Below, piece by piece: positions 24,314-33,934 of a stretch of DNA of 64,000 nucleotides. A program made the position numbers and the translations under genes. The stretch covers positions 124,001 through 188,000 of the forward strand of contig WFMF01000083.1 of assembly GCA_011033025.1 (NCBI GenBank). The letters run 5' to 3'. Within the stretch, counting starts at the first letter, position 1; each line of letters starts with the position of its first letter. The notes beneath the pieces were generated by a model. That model was not told the origin of the DNA. It did no database searches and was given only the letters and a program-made list of their open reading frames with translations. This stretch comes from Beroe forskalii. Its lineage: Eukaryota; Ctenophora; Nuda; Beroida; Beroidae.

Positions 24314-25639
24314 ACATTTTTTGCGTTACAAAAAAGAGCATATATCAGAGGTTTTTCTAGCTATCTCGATAAAACTTTCAGGATAATACGGGCGGCATCT
24401 GACCAATATGGCCATGGAGTGGCTAACATTTTCGGGTCCCAGAAACGGAATTGTGGTAAGAAACAAATTTTTGTTAACTCAGACATTTTTGAGCTTGATA
24501 CTTAGATAGACAGTTCTAATAAGCTTATCATCCATACATATGACTATTCCCAAAATTTCATTAAGAATCTCCAAACAGAACAAAAGTTTTAAAGCTCTTC
24601 TTTTGTGCACTATTTTGAATATATCTCCGCTTCTGAAATTCAAAAATGTTAGCTACTCCATAATAATGTTCTTCACATGCTGCCCGTAATATCTTGAAAG
24701 TTTGATTAAGATTGCTTGATAAACGGCGGAGTTATGTGCTTTTTTGTAATTAATGTAAATAAGCACCGTGATTATTACCATATAAGGTAATGTGTGCTTG
24801 TTATGTACACGATTTTAGGGTGTGAAACTGTTCGACTACTATAATAAGTATATGTAAGTATGAACTTATTGATAAGACGTGAAAATAACACTTTAATGTT
24901 ATTTGACATTTTTGCACTAATCCACTAATCGATAAATCATGTATCCGAATGCACCGTGAAATGGGACAAAACTGCAAACACATCTTTTTGACTAGCAGAA
25001 TTTCCGTAAAGTATATAGAAAGCACTCTTTTTCAGCATTTAGCAGTCACCTAATTATAGGTGAGACGCATAGGATTTTCAGAAAACTTGATAGTACCGTG
25101 CATCGTGTTGACCTTTCATAAAGTCAATTGCCAAAAATTTAATCGAAAGCTCATTCTATGCCAATTTCATGGACTCATGGTGGCAGTTCAATTTTCGCAA
25201 CTTCGTCCTATGCATCTCTACTATTATGACTTAGTGATATGTAAGGCCTTCGGCCAAGGAAATGTTTGATGTGGGAAATGACACAAAAAACTGGGTGTGG
25301 TGTGTAATATACAAGTACAACATCAACGCAGATTTTTGTGAATTATTACGTTATATTTGGGCGTCGACTCTTTGAACTTTTTAAGTGAGACTGCTGCCAT
25401 TTCAGTCTGCTTCAGAGGAAACTATTGAATTACATCCCGGTCATTTCAGCCCCCGATTGAATCGGAGTTTACCTACCATATTATTGCTGAAGCAACCATG
25501 CCCTAATATGTATGATTTATGCATCCTCGGCCTCGGTCAGAATTGCCAATCCTCGGAATGCCTCGGCCTCGGTCATTTTAAATCCCAATTCTCCTCGGCC
25601 TCGGCCGAGTTTTTATAAATTTGCCGAGGATTTTACCGA

Positions 25640-27440
25640 GGATTTTAAAGGAAAATATCCATATTTGATAACAGGAAAAACCTGAACTTTATTTGAAAAA
25701 GGCCCAAAAATAACTTGTATGATTTATTTGAAACATCTTGAAACATTTGATGAACTGTGGCCATCATATTTATTTGACTAGTCTCGTCAAAATAGGAAAA
25801 ATGGGTAGGTAGAAATTTAGGAGCTTCAATTTTATTCACTAGCACTGAACGTCTCAAGTTGCTGCCGTGATTTTTTACCAGTCTCGTCGATAATAGGCAA
25901 GAATTGAAGTGAAATCCTATTGAGGCGCCAATTTTATCTGATCTAAACTTCTGGCTTCTGGGGGCTGCCGCCCCCAGACCCCTGCATAGCACCGTACTTT
26001 AGTTGGTGCCGTGATTTTTCTCCGACCAGTCTCGTCGAAAATAGGCAAGAATTGAAGTGAAATCCTATTGAGGAACCAATTTGATCTAATCTAAACGTCT
26101 GGTAGCTGGCCTTTGGGGACTGCCGCCCACAGACCCCTGCCTAGCACTGTACTTAAGTTGCTGCCGTGGATTTTTCTCGACTAGTCTGTATTAAACTTTA
26201 CAAAACTACTTTATAATTTTATACAATTAAAATTGAGACCTGAAGATGTCGTAGAACGACGAAATTTATTGTAAAGAACCATTTGTATGTGTACCACTGA
26301 ATCAGAGAATAAATAAAGTACTCATTAATTACAATTATGGGACTCTTATTCAACGTCCCGATCCGTAAAATTGTCGAAAATGGGCAAGATTCAAAGTGAG
26401 ATCCTACTGTATTGAAACAGCAATTTTTAATCTCATCCGAACGTCTATTTTCTAGGGGCTGCCGCCCCCAGACCCCTGCATAGCACCATACTTAAGTAGC
26501 TGCGGTGATTTTTCTCCGACCAGTCTCGTCAAAAATAGGCAATAATTGAAGAGAAATCCTATTGAGGCAAAATTTAATCAATTTCAAATCTTAACGTCTG
26601 GCATCTGGGGGCTGCCGCCTCCGACCTCTCCCTAGTCCCTAGCACCGTACTTAAGTTGCTTCCGTGAATTTTCCTCGACCAGTATCGTCGAAAATAGACG
26701 AGAATTGAAGTGAAATTATATTGAAGAACCAATTTAATCTAATCTAAACGCCTGGCATCTGGGGGCTGCTGCCCCCAGACCGCTGCCTAGCGCCCTAGCA
26801 CTGTAGGGACTGTGGTACTTACGTTGCTGCCATGATTTTGTCCTTGAAGAGTCTTGTAGAAATTAGGCAAGAATTGATGTGAAATCATACTGAGGTTTTA
26901 AACTTTACAACACTACTTTATACAATCAAATTTGAGGTAACTCAATGACTTTTGCACTGATGATGATGATTTGAAAGTACTTTGCATTATAAAGTCAGCT
27001 CGTTGTGGTTATTCGTGTTGTGGAACTTGGCAATTACAGTGTTTTATTATCATACTGAGGTACCAATTTAATCTAATTTGAACGTCTGGCTTCTGGGGGT
27101 GCTGCCCCCAGACCCTGCCCAGCATTGTAATTACGTTGCTGCCATAATTTTGCTTTGAAGAGTCTTGTAGTATATTGATGATATTGATTATATTATATTG
27201 ATATTGTATCAATTGCTTATTGTAACCGTATAACCTATTTAGGGGTAAATGTCTTAACCTGAACCTGGAAGTATCACTTGTTATTCTGATTCCCTATTCA
27301 CCTTGAAACGTATCAAGTCTTGTAGAAAATAGGCAAGAATTGAAGTGAAATCCTTTTGAGGCACCAATTTTCAATCTTATCTGAACGTCTGTCTTGTGGG
27401 GGCTACCGCCCCCAGAGCCTTGCCAAACATTTTCAAAGCA
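25640..27440 (+). repeat. 152-bp tandem repeats with GC hairpin
   Basis: Seven units are marked by 'gggggctgccgcccccagac' or variants near 25965, 26117, 26457, 26608, 26761, 27094 and 27398. They are spaced at about 152 bp where undisturbed and contain 'ccagtctcgtcgaaaataggc' and 'aattgaagtgaaatcctat'. Two spacers of about 180 bp (26200-26400, 26820-27090) interrupt the series. Confidence 0.75.
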
Positions 27441-27592
27441 ACGTCAAACCTAAAGCACTGTTAGGCTACAGAAGTGAAAGAAGTCGAAATTGACATATGC
27501 CCGCAAGATCAAATTTTATAAACCATTGTCTTGTATTTTAGGTATTCTATCTTTCTATTAACATACAAAACAATACCTATTACCTACTGTAT

Positions 27593-27778
27593 GTACTTTA
27601 GAGGCGTAAGACGAACACGCAGACAATATAGAGCCCTGCGCTAGCAGGGCTCTATATAATATTTAAATGTCGACAGCGAAGCTGGAGACATTTAAATGAT
27701 TTAGAGTGCGAGGCGAAGCGAAGCTGAGCCGAGTGCTCTAAATCATATTTCTGCGGTGAGTTTGAGCCTCTAAAGTAC
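27593..27778. mobile_element. Cloverleaf MITE M, copy 2
   Basis: Ends GTACTTTAGAGGC and GCCTCTAAAGTAC. Three near-perfect hairpins follow each other: about 27626-27656 (tagagccctg/cagggctcta), about 27660-27697 (atttaaatgtc...gacatttaaat) and about 27698-27743 (gatttagagtgcg...gctctaaatc). It lies immediately before transposon X copy 3, separated only by TA. Confidence 0.8.
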
Positions 27779-27780
27779 TA

Positions 27781-29008
27781 TAGTAGTCGAACGGTGTACA
27801 AGACACACCCTGTACACAACAAGCACACATTACCTTATATGGTAATAATAAAAATGCTTGTTTACACAAAACAAAAAGCGCATAACTCAGCCGTTTTTTC
27901 GAGCAATTTTGATCAAATTTTCAGGATATCACGGGCAAGATATGACCAATATAATCCTGTAGTAGCTAACATTTTTGATCTCCAGAAATTGAGATATGAC
28001 AAATAAACTGGTGTTTTGTTTTAAAGTTATCGCTTCTTAAGGGGGCAGGGGGGGGTCTTCAGGGTGTCTATGGCCAAAATCGAGTTTTTGGCTAGAAATG
28101 ATAGAGGAGCATCATAGCTATCAGAAAAACTTTACGGAATGAAAAAATCTTGTTCCTAGCCTGAGTTATGCGATTTTCAAAGTCGGAATTTGCCTGTAAT
28201 TACAGTATGCGTTAAATTCAATGCGATTTGCGAAAATGTAAAATCGATCTCCTCCCTACATTTTTTGAGAACATCCTGAAACTTTCAGATATGTTTTAGG
28301 GATTGAAATTTGTTTAGTAGATTTTGATTTAGGCCTTAGAACCGAAAATATTCGATTTTGAAATTTCGAGGTGCCAAATTTTGATGATTTTTGGCAGGTT
28401 CGAAATTTCAAAATCGAATATTTTCGGTTCTAAGGCCTAAATCAAAAATCTACTAAACAAATTTCTTTATTTTAATCCCTAGAACATATCTGGAAAGTTT
28501 CAGGATGATTCTCCAAAAAATGTAGGAGGAGATAGATTTTAAGATCATTTTCGGCAAATCGCGATTGAATTTCGCGCGTACTGTAATTACAGGCAAATTC
28601 CGATTTTGAAAATCGCATAACTCAGGCTAGGAAAAAGATTTTTTCATTCTGTAAAGTTTTTCTGGTAGCTATGATGCTCCTCTATCATTTCTAGCCAAAA
28701 AGTCGATTTTGGCCATCGACACCCTGAAGACCCCCCTGCCCCCTTAATTGGTTTTTCGGTCATAACTCCGCTTCTGGGGCTCAAAAATGAATCTAAACTT
28801 CACTGAGATGTTGCTTATATCTAGCTCTAAATATCCTGAAAGTTTCATCAAGTTTGCACATTTTTGTAACGCAAATACAAAGGTCGCATAGATTTACATT
28901 TAAAATTGTAAGTCATAACAGACACATGATATAAAACGCGTGTAGAACACGACTCTACGCATATAGTACTACCCTTTAAATCGGTCAAAACTTGTCGTGA
29001 GACTACTA
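27781..29008 (-). mobile_element. TIR transposon X, internally deleted copy 3
   Basis: TAGTAGTCGAAC at 27781 and GTGAGACTACTA ending 29008, with TA on both sides. It keeps the terminal region 'acaagcacacattaccttat' and two copies of the 'tttcaggatat..acgggca' module, but only about 520 bp of X remains. It is interrupted by the 28037-28747 palindrome. Confidence 0.7.
28037..28747. mobile_element. 703-bp palindromic element with TTAA target duplication
   Basis: TTAA at 28037-28040 and 28744-28747. The inside starts gggggcaggggggggtcttc and ends with the complement. Almost the whole length is one inverted repeat with its centre near 28390 (for example, gttctaaggcctaaatcaaa to the right of centre mirrors the left). 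TTAA duplication is the mark of piggyBac-type insertion, so this is probably a piggyBac-related foldback MITE. Confidence 0.75.
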
Positions 29009-29013
29009 TAAAG

Positions 29014-29310
29014 GGTCAGTGGTGTAGTGGTATCGATTTGAGCACAGGATCCAAAAATCCTGAGTTCGAATCCCGGTAAGCACGACTGAGCTAAGGGTGA
29101 GATTTATCTCGAGCCTATGCAGCCCAACAGTTCACTCAGCCGAGTGTATAGGAAACTGTACGGGAGGGTTAAATGAGGAGAAGCCCATTGCAGCGAAGTC
29201 TCGGGCGAATAAAGTATGGATTACACTTCCTTAACCGTCCGTCACTGGCTTGATTACACTTGAATCCTTCGATTCCTGTCATTGGCCTTACGGCTATTGG
29301 AATAAAAGTA
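29014..29310 (+). mobile_element. tRNA-headed SINE
   Basis: A tRNA-like head has an A-box-like tggtgtagtggtatcga (29021) and a B-box-like gagttcgaatcccggtaag (29062). The body contains 'gcccaacagttcactcagcc' and 'aactgtacgggagggttaaa', and the tail ends near 'aataaaagtaaaacc'. It sits directly after X copy 3. The head does not make a full cloverleaf with intact acceptor stem, so it is a SINE rather than a tRNA gene. Confidence 0.65.
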
Positions 29311-30364
29311 AAACCTTCAAAATTAAGAAATAGTATACTATGCTATATTATGCTCGTGGAGGTCTCATACAGGTCCCCTGCAGGGAAATGTGTCTTCATT
29401 TGTCAAGATAAGATGAATAATAAGTGCAAATAATGCAGTTAAGATCTAGTATTACGGTCCACTGAACAATATCAAGTAGTTTTGAATTTTTCCAACAAAA
29501 CGGTGCAGTTGTGGTGATCCGTTCAAATTGTTGAAAATATCCACTGAAATCCTCGGCCTCGGCCTCGGCCTCGGTGCAAATTAGGGCACCGAGGACTCGG
29601 CCTCGGCCTCGGTCAAAATTTAGATCGTTGTTTTCCTCGGCCTCGGCCTCGGTTGAAATTTCAGATTTTCATTTTCCTCGGCCTCGGCCTCGGTCAGAAA
29701 TCTGCCCTCGGTCGATCCTTGTCCTTAAGGACACTTGTAATATCAATAACACTTTTATAGAGACATATTGCGACGGTACTGGTGGAAAATCGGTGTTCAA
29801 CAAAAATTCAATTTCAATACGTCCTGAGGCGTTTCTAAAGCTGCATTTTGATCAATACTTTTATATTTGGGTTGCATATTTCCCTGCTATTGCTAGTAGT
29901 AGTTGTTTCCTCCTTTTAAGTGTTGGCTTCATGAGATTCAACCGCTTTTATCACTCAGCTCATGATGCAACCTATGGCAATTTAAGTCCAAGGGACCTAG
30001 TATCATATTGTTTGAGCGTGGAGATTGGTCTATAATACTATAACATTGTTCTCAGAATTCTGTGTTATTATTCAGTTGTCTTTTATATTTGCGTAACCAA
30101 TTAATTAATAATTATATTTTACTTTTAGTGAATTCATATGATATGATACGTGTCGACTGTAATCAATTATCCTTAATCTTGAGCAATTTTGATGCATATT
30201 GGCATTTAATTGTCTATACCTTCAAGTACAACGTACGGCGCGGGCTGTAATCCGCGCACGCGAGTTCCTATTCTTAACCCATGCGCGGCTTTTCCCGATT
30301 CTCAACTTAAAGTTCTGGCCCTTATTTTGAAAAAAATATGGGGCAGGCAACGTCTGGCTAGAGC

Positions 30365-31540
30365 GGCATATTGGTGACGTTGCTATAGAAACTAAATTTT
30401 GTGCACGTGCAGATTATAATCAGTTCTCTGTGAGTCGTTTCTATTACGCTGCACTAATATTAAATGCTGTGCTGTAGTTTTTGAAAATTTGACGTTTTCT
30501 TTACTGAAAATCAAAGATCTCAAGATGGAGAATGGACATAACAGAGGATATTCCTGATAGATAGTTTTCATAAAATTTGGCAGAGGTTGGTCGATGATCA
30601 ATGGTGAATCAGTGATAACAGTTGTAACTGCATGTTTGAAGTGATTGATCATTGATGCAGTGAAACACAAATCTCAAAAATGATATCAAACCCACACACT
30701 ATGTATACCACTAATCGACTGTCAGTTTCGAAATTAAATATTTCTTCTTCAGGATCTCCACATAGTGTAACACAACATTCTGAGATTATGATGTGAAAAC
30801 CAATGATATGATTTATAAGGTGAAACAAAATCAAAATGAATATCAAAATACCAAGTTGAACCAATGATATGAGAGAAAGTTGTTGTAACTGCAGTTTTGA
30901 AATTGACTGCTAAGATCAATTTACGTTTTACAAAGTGTACTATTTAATCAATTCAAATATAGGTGTATATATCAACAATTAAAGAATAAATCCTTTAAAA
31001 CACATCAATCTGCAAGACTTTTTTCCAACTCTGGACTTGAACTTTGACACGAATTCTTGAGAAATACTATGAAAGAACAGCCAAATCCAAATGAGTCACA
31101 CCTAGATGATTGGTGTGCAGGCATCTTCAGTCCAATACCTACCTCAGCTTTTGGGGTGTTTAAATTGCGAGAGCTTTTTTATGAGGTAGGCCCCCAGCAG
31201 TCACCCCCTGGTACCAGGGTAAAGCACTGTCAAGTGCAGTGACCACCTGCCTGATTGAAACTGAATAGAGGTCTTTAACACAAACATCAAGAAATTAAGT
31301 AGCACACTTGGTGAAGCACATTATGGAGACAATTCCTGGCCTGGAATAATGTGAACAAAGCAAAATTGTTGAATGTCAATATCTCATTAGTGGCTGGAAG
31401 ATCCAGTTAAAGTGGAAGTTTGAAGATAGTTTTTATGAAAACAGTGGTGATGTGCTTATCAAAACCATTTATTTTATTTTATTTTGTCAGTTTGAGAATC
31501 AGTTGTGAGAATTAAAATTATCGTGCAATAAAATTTCATT
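30365..31540 (+). mobile_element. Decayed Helitron fragment F
   Basis: Blocks match the Helitron family of 40618-47317 in order: 'gttgctat.gaaact', 'gcacgtgcagattataatcag' (30397), 'atctcaagatggagaatgga' (30514), 'tttacaaagtgtac' (30929), 'attcctggcctgg' (31329). Both Helitron ends are missing and extra sequence separates the blocks. It flanks the outer end of the right arm. Confidence 0.6.
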
Positions 31541-32086
31541 TATCAGACACAGAATATCCCACAATTACAACTTTTCTTCTAATTAACGCCAAACGGCAGA
31601 GGAGTGAAACATTGTAAGATGTTGTCAGACTCCTTCGCCTTTGGCAGGCACATGTGCATCTGCCGAAGGTGGGTAGAATTATTCTGCAAATTTTAAGTCT
31701 TCTATAGGGTTTTACCCATCCTGACCACCTTTTTATTCAGAAGTTGTGTGGCCTGGTCCAATCCGTTCAAATCTTCAGTGTAACTCATTCTGATTTTTTA
31801 CATTCTGAGTTTTGAAAGATTTTATACCTCTTCTCTAATTTGGCTTCCTCCCTGAAACATTTATTAAAAGCTTGTGTCCTGTTGCTGTTCAGGGGACTGC
31901 AATTATAGTCCCTTCATATTTGGATCAGGAAATTACTGATATTTACTGAAAGCACAGTAATATACCAAAGTTGTACCCACTTGCATAAATAATCTCTGAA
32001 GCAATTTTCATTGAATTGAAGCTACTAAAAACCTGTATTTGCAATTTCTTAAATCCACAAATCATTTGAATTTATCAGTATCAGGG
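31541..32086. other. Upstream of PRPP synthetase-like gene, no feature
   Basis: AT-rich sequence with no repeat or clear promoter motif. The frame of the next gene stays open back to 32039 without an upstream ATG. Confidence 0.4.
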
Positions 32087-33052
32087 ATGACATGTGGAAA
32101 CCCCAAATTGTTTATGCAACTTTGTCGTTCACTTTATACTCAAAGAGGTCCACATGTGATTGCACTTTCTTCTCATCCTGAGCTTGCATTCAACATTTCC
32201 CAAAAGCTTGAATGTAAGTTTACTCGTATCTATGATACAGGATTCCCAAATTCAGAGACAAAACTGAGTCCCCAGCCTATTCCTATTGGATGCTCAGAAT
32301 CTGTTTTCATTGTTCAGTCCCCTCACAAGAACATAAACAATCAGCTTATGGAATTGCTTCTTGCCATTAAAAGTTGCAGCCAACTCCATATGACTAATGT
32401 AACAGCAGTAATACCTTGTTTTCCTTATTCACGTTCTGATAAATCTGAGTCATTAAACCTGCCAATTGCTGCAAAATTAGTCTGCCAACTTTTAGAAACA
32501 GCTGGTGTTGATGATGTTGTTACAGTAGATCTTCACTCATCCCAGATTGAGGGATACTTTAATGTACCAGTAACAAACATCCAAATAACTCCTCTTATAA
32601 GTAAAATCCTTCATGGTAGGGATAATGTAGTTCTTGTTGCTCCTGATAATGGAGCCATGAAAAAAGTAACAAAATTAGCAGAGTTGACTGGGCTGCCATT
32701 TGCTCTTATTCACAAAGAAAGATCAGATTTTGGCAAAATTTCCCGTATGACTCTTGTTGGTGATGTTAGGGATGCAACTGCTGTTATCATTGATGATATG
32801 GCCGATACATGTGGAACTGTCCTGAAAGCAGCAGATTTACTCATGGAGAAGGGTTCAAACAAGGTAGAAGCATTCATGACTCATGGTATATTATCTGGTG
32901 ATGCATTGAATAGGATCAATGAAAGCTGTATCTCTAGGTTTATTGTAACAAATTCATTGCATCAAAGTGCCAAAGATTGTTCAAAACTAGATGTTATTGA
33001 CATATCCAATGAAATTGCAACAATGATAATAGAAAGTTTAAACCCTAGATGA
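32087..33052 (+). CDS. Ribose-phosphate pyrophosphokinase-like, intronless
   Basis: A 321-residue protein of the PRPP synthetase family, which makes phosphoribosyl pyrophosphate from ribose 5-phosphate and ATP for nucleotide synthesis in the cytosol. Length is close to the usual 318. Visible landmarks: NSETK at 55-59 (ATP-contact loop), IPCFPYSRSDKSE at 109-121, the catalytic-His motif VDLHSSQIEGYF at 147-158, PDNGA at 186-190, flexible-loop HKER at 209-212, and the PRPP-binding loop IIDDMADTCGT at 234-244. The key residues look intact, so it may be active. A 20-residue N-terminal extension precedes the first beta strand. The start is the first ATG in frame. The single exon contrasts with its intron-bearing neighbours and suggests an old retrocopy; no poly(A) tract or target duplication is visible. 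The sequence is clearly diverged from typical animal PRPS. Confidence 0.85.
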   Translation: MTCGNPKLFMQLCRSLYTQRGPHVIALSSHPELAFNISQKLECKFTRIYDTGFPNSETKLSPQPIPIGCSESVFIVQSPHKNINNQLMELLLAIKSCSQLHMTNVTAVIPCFPYSRSDKSESLNLPIAAKLVCQLLETAGVDDVVTVDLHSSQIEGYFNVPVTNIQITPLISKILHGRDNVVLVAPDNGAMKKVTKLAELTGLPFALIHKERSDFGKISRMTLVGDVRDATAVIIDDMADTCGTVLKAADLLMEKGSNKVEAFMTHGILSGDALNRINESCISRFIVTNSLHQSAKDCSKLDVIDISNEIATMIIESLNPR

Positions 33053-33934
33053 TTTATCAACAGCTTGAACTAGAAAAACAGTAATTTATATGACCAAATT
33101 TTTATTTTCTGTCCCAAAGACTCAAAATAATCATGAGATGTCATGTAAAATGTTATGTAACACATCACATCATGATTGATCTGAAAAAGTTCCCAAATTC
33201 AGTAACATTTCACATCTAATTTTTACATGACATATTGCATTTTCATATCACAACTAGATACTCCAAGTGACACATGATGTTGCATATGACATAGGTTATG
33301 ATAAGTTGAAGTTTCATAACATGTACAGTATGTGCAGTATTCTTTGAACCCATCAAATTTATGCTTTTATATTAATTTTATAAAAATGGTTATTGATATT
33401 AAAAGATAGTTATATAAATATATTAGATAGTTAGATGATAGTTAGATGATAGTTATTTGATAGTTATGATAATATCATGAAATGATAAGTCAATCTGATT
33501 GATACTTTGCCTAAGTTTTTTACAGATTTGTAATCCTAATTTTATCAAATTTTATTTACCATAGGTTTTTACTGGGGCTTTTATTAGTTAGCCAGTCAAT
33601 CTGTTGGGTCATGACCTTTGCCCTAGCTGCTAGAAAAATATGTAAGGAAGGATCTTGTAAGGTCTGAAATGTGTAGTAGTGTTAGTCAATCACCACATTG
33701 GTTGGTTGTAACTAATCCTGATAAATTATATTGATATACACTTTACAGTAAGTATTGTACATACCATAAGTAATGGTAAAAACATAGTTGACAATGATCT
33801 AAGTAATCTATTCCTAAATTCCTAATGTATCATGATTTAATTTGGGTTTAACATAAGCATCACAAGTATGTATAAATTTGTTAACCTATTTGCCTTGTTT
33901 CAGTAGTACAAGTGAATGTTCTCTGTTTGATAAA
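33053..33934. other. Intergenic or 5' UTR intron before RPUSD2-like gene
   Basis: AT-rich, with short 'gatagttagatgatagttag' repeats near 33424-33470. A good 3' splice site (tgccttgtttcag, ending 33903) precedes the first coding ATG by 31 nt. The pseudouridine synthase gene may therefore have an upstream non-coding exon, and the PRPP synthetase-like gene could sit inside its first intron. Confidence 0.45.

Larger units (their letters stand above)
18949..24841 (+). mobile_element. TIR transposon X, copy 2
   Basis: TAGTAGTCTCAC at 18949 and GTTCGACTACTA ending 24841, flanked by TA. It is colinear with the reverse complement of copy 1. The copy is interrupted by the CGAAACAAGC foldback; without it the length is about 2.0 kb. 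Nested element Y lies at 19310-20083. Confidence 0.7.
25528..29724. repeat. 4.2-kb insertion bounded by CCTCGG arrays
   Basis: Present only in the right arm, replacing left-arm 1176-1370. It starts and ends in direct-orientation CCTCGG minisatellites (25528-25630; 29549-29715). Inside are the 152-bp array, cloverleaf MITE copy 2, transposon X copy 3 with its TTAA palindrome, and a SINE. No protein gene is seen. Confidence 0.7.
18949..30358 (-). repeat. Right arm of giant inverted duplication
   Basis: Reverse complement of 531-5971, enlarged by two insertions absent from the left arm: 20415-24313 and about 25528-29724. It ends at 30358 with ggcaacgtctggc, pairing with gccagacgttgcc at 531, and directly abuts Helitron-derived sequence. 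Confidence 0.9.

Noticed and set aside
20362..24360. Phe/Val/Leu-rich frames (FRVVSLVSG...) and their Asn/Lys/Gln-rich complements
   Set aside because: They mirror the CGAAACAAGC/CGAATCAACC repeats on each strand.
29014..29090. Functional tRNA gene
   Set aside because: A- and B-box-like sequences are present, but there is no consistent acceptor stem, and the SINE body follows.
32039..32086. Upstream extension of the PRPP synthetase-like frame
   Set aside because: It begins at TTG with no ATG; the first ATG at 32087 gives a length matching the family.
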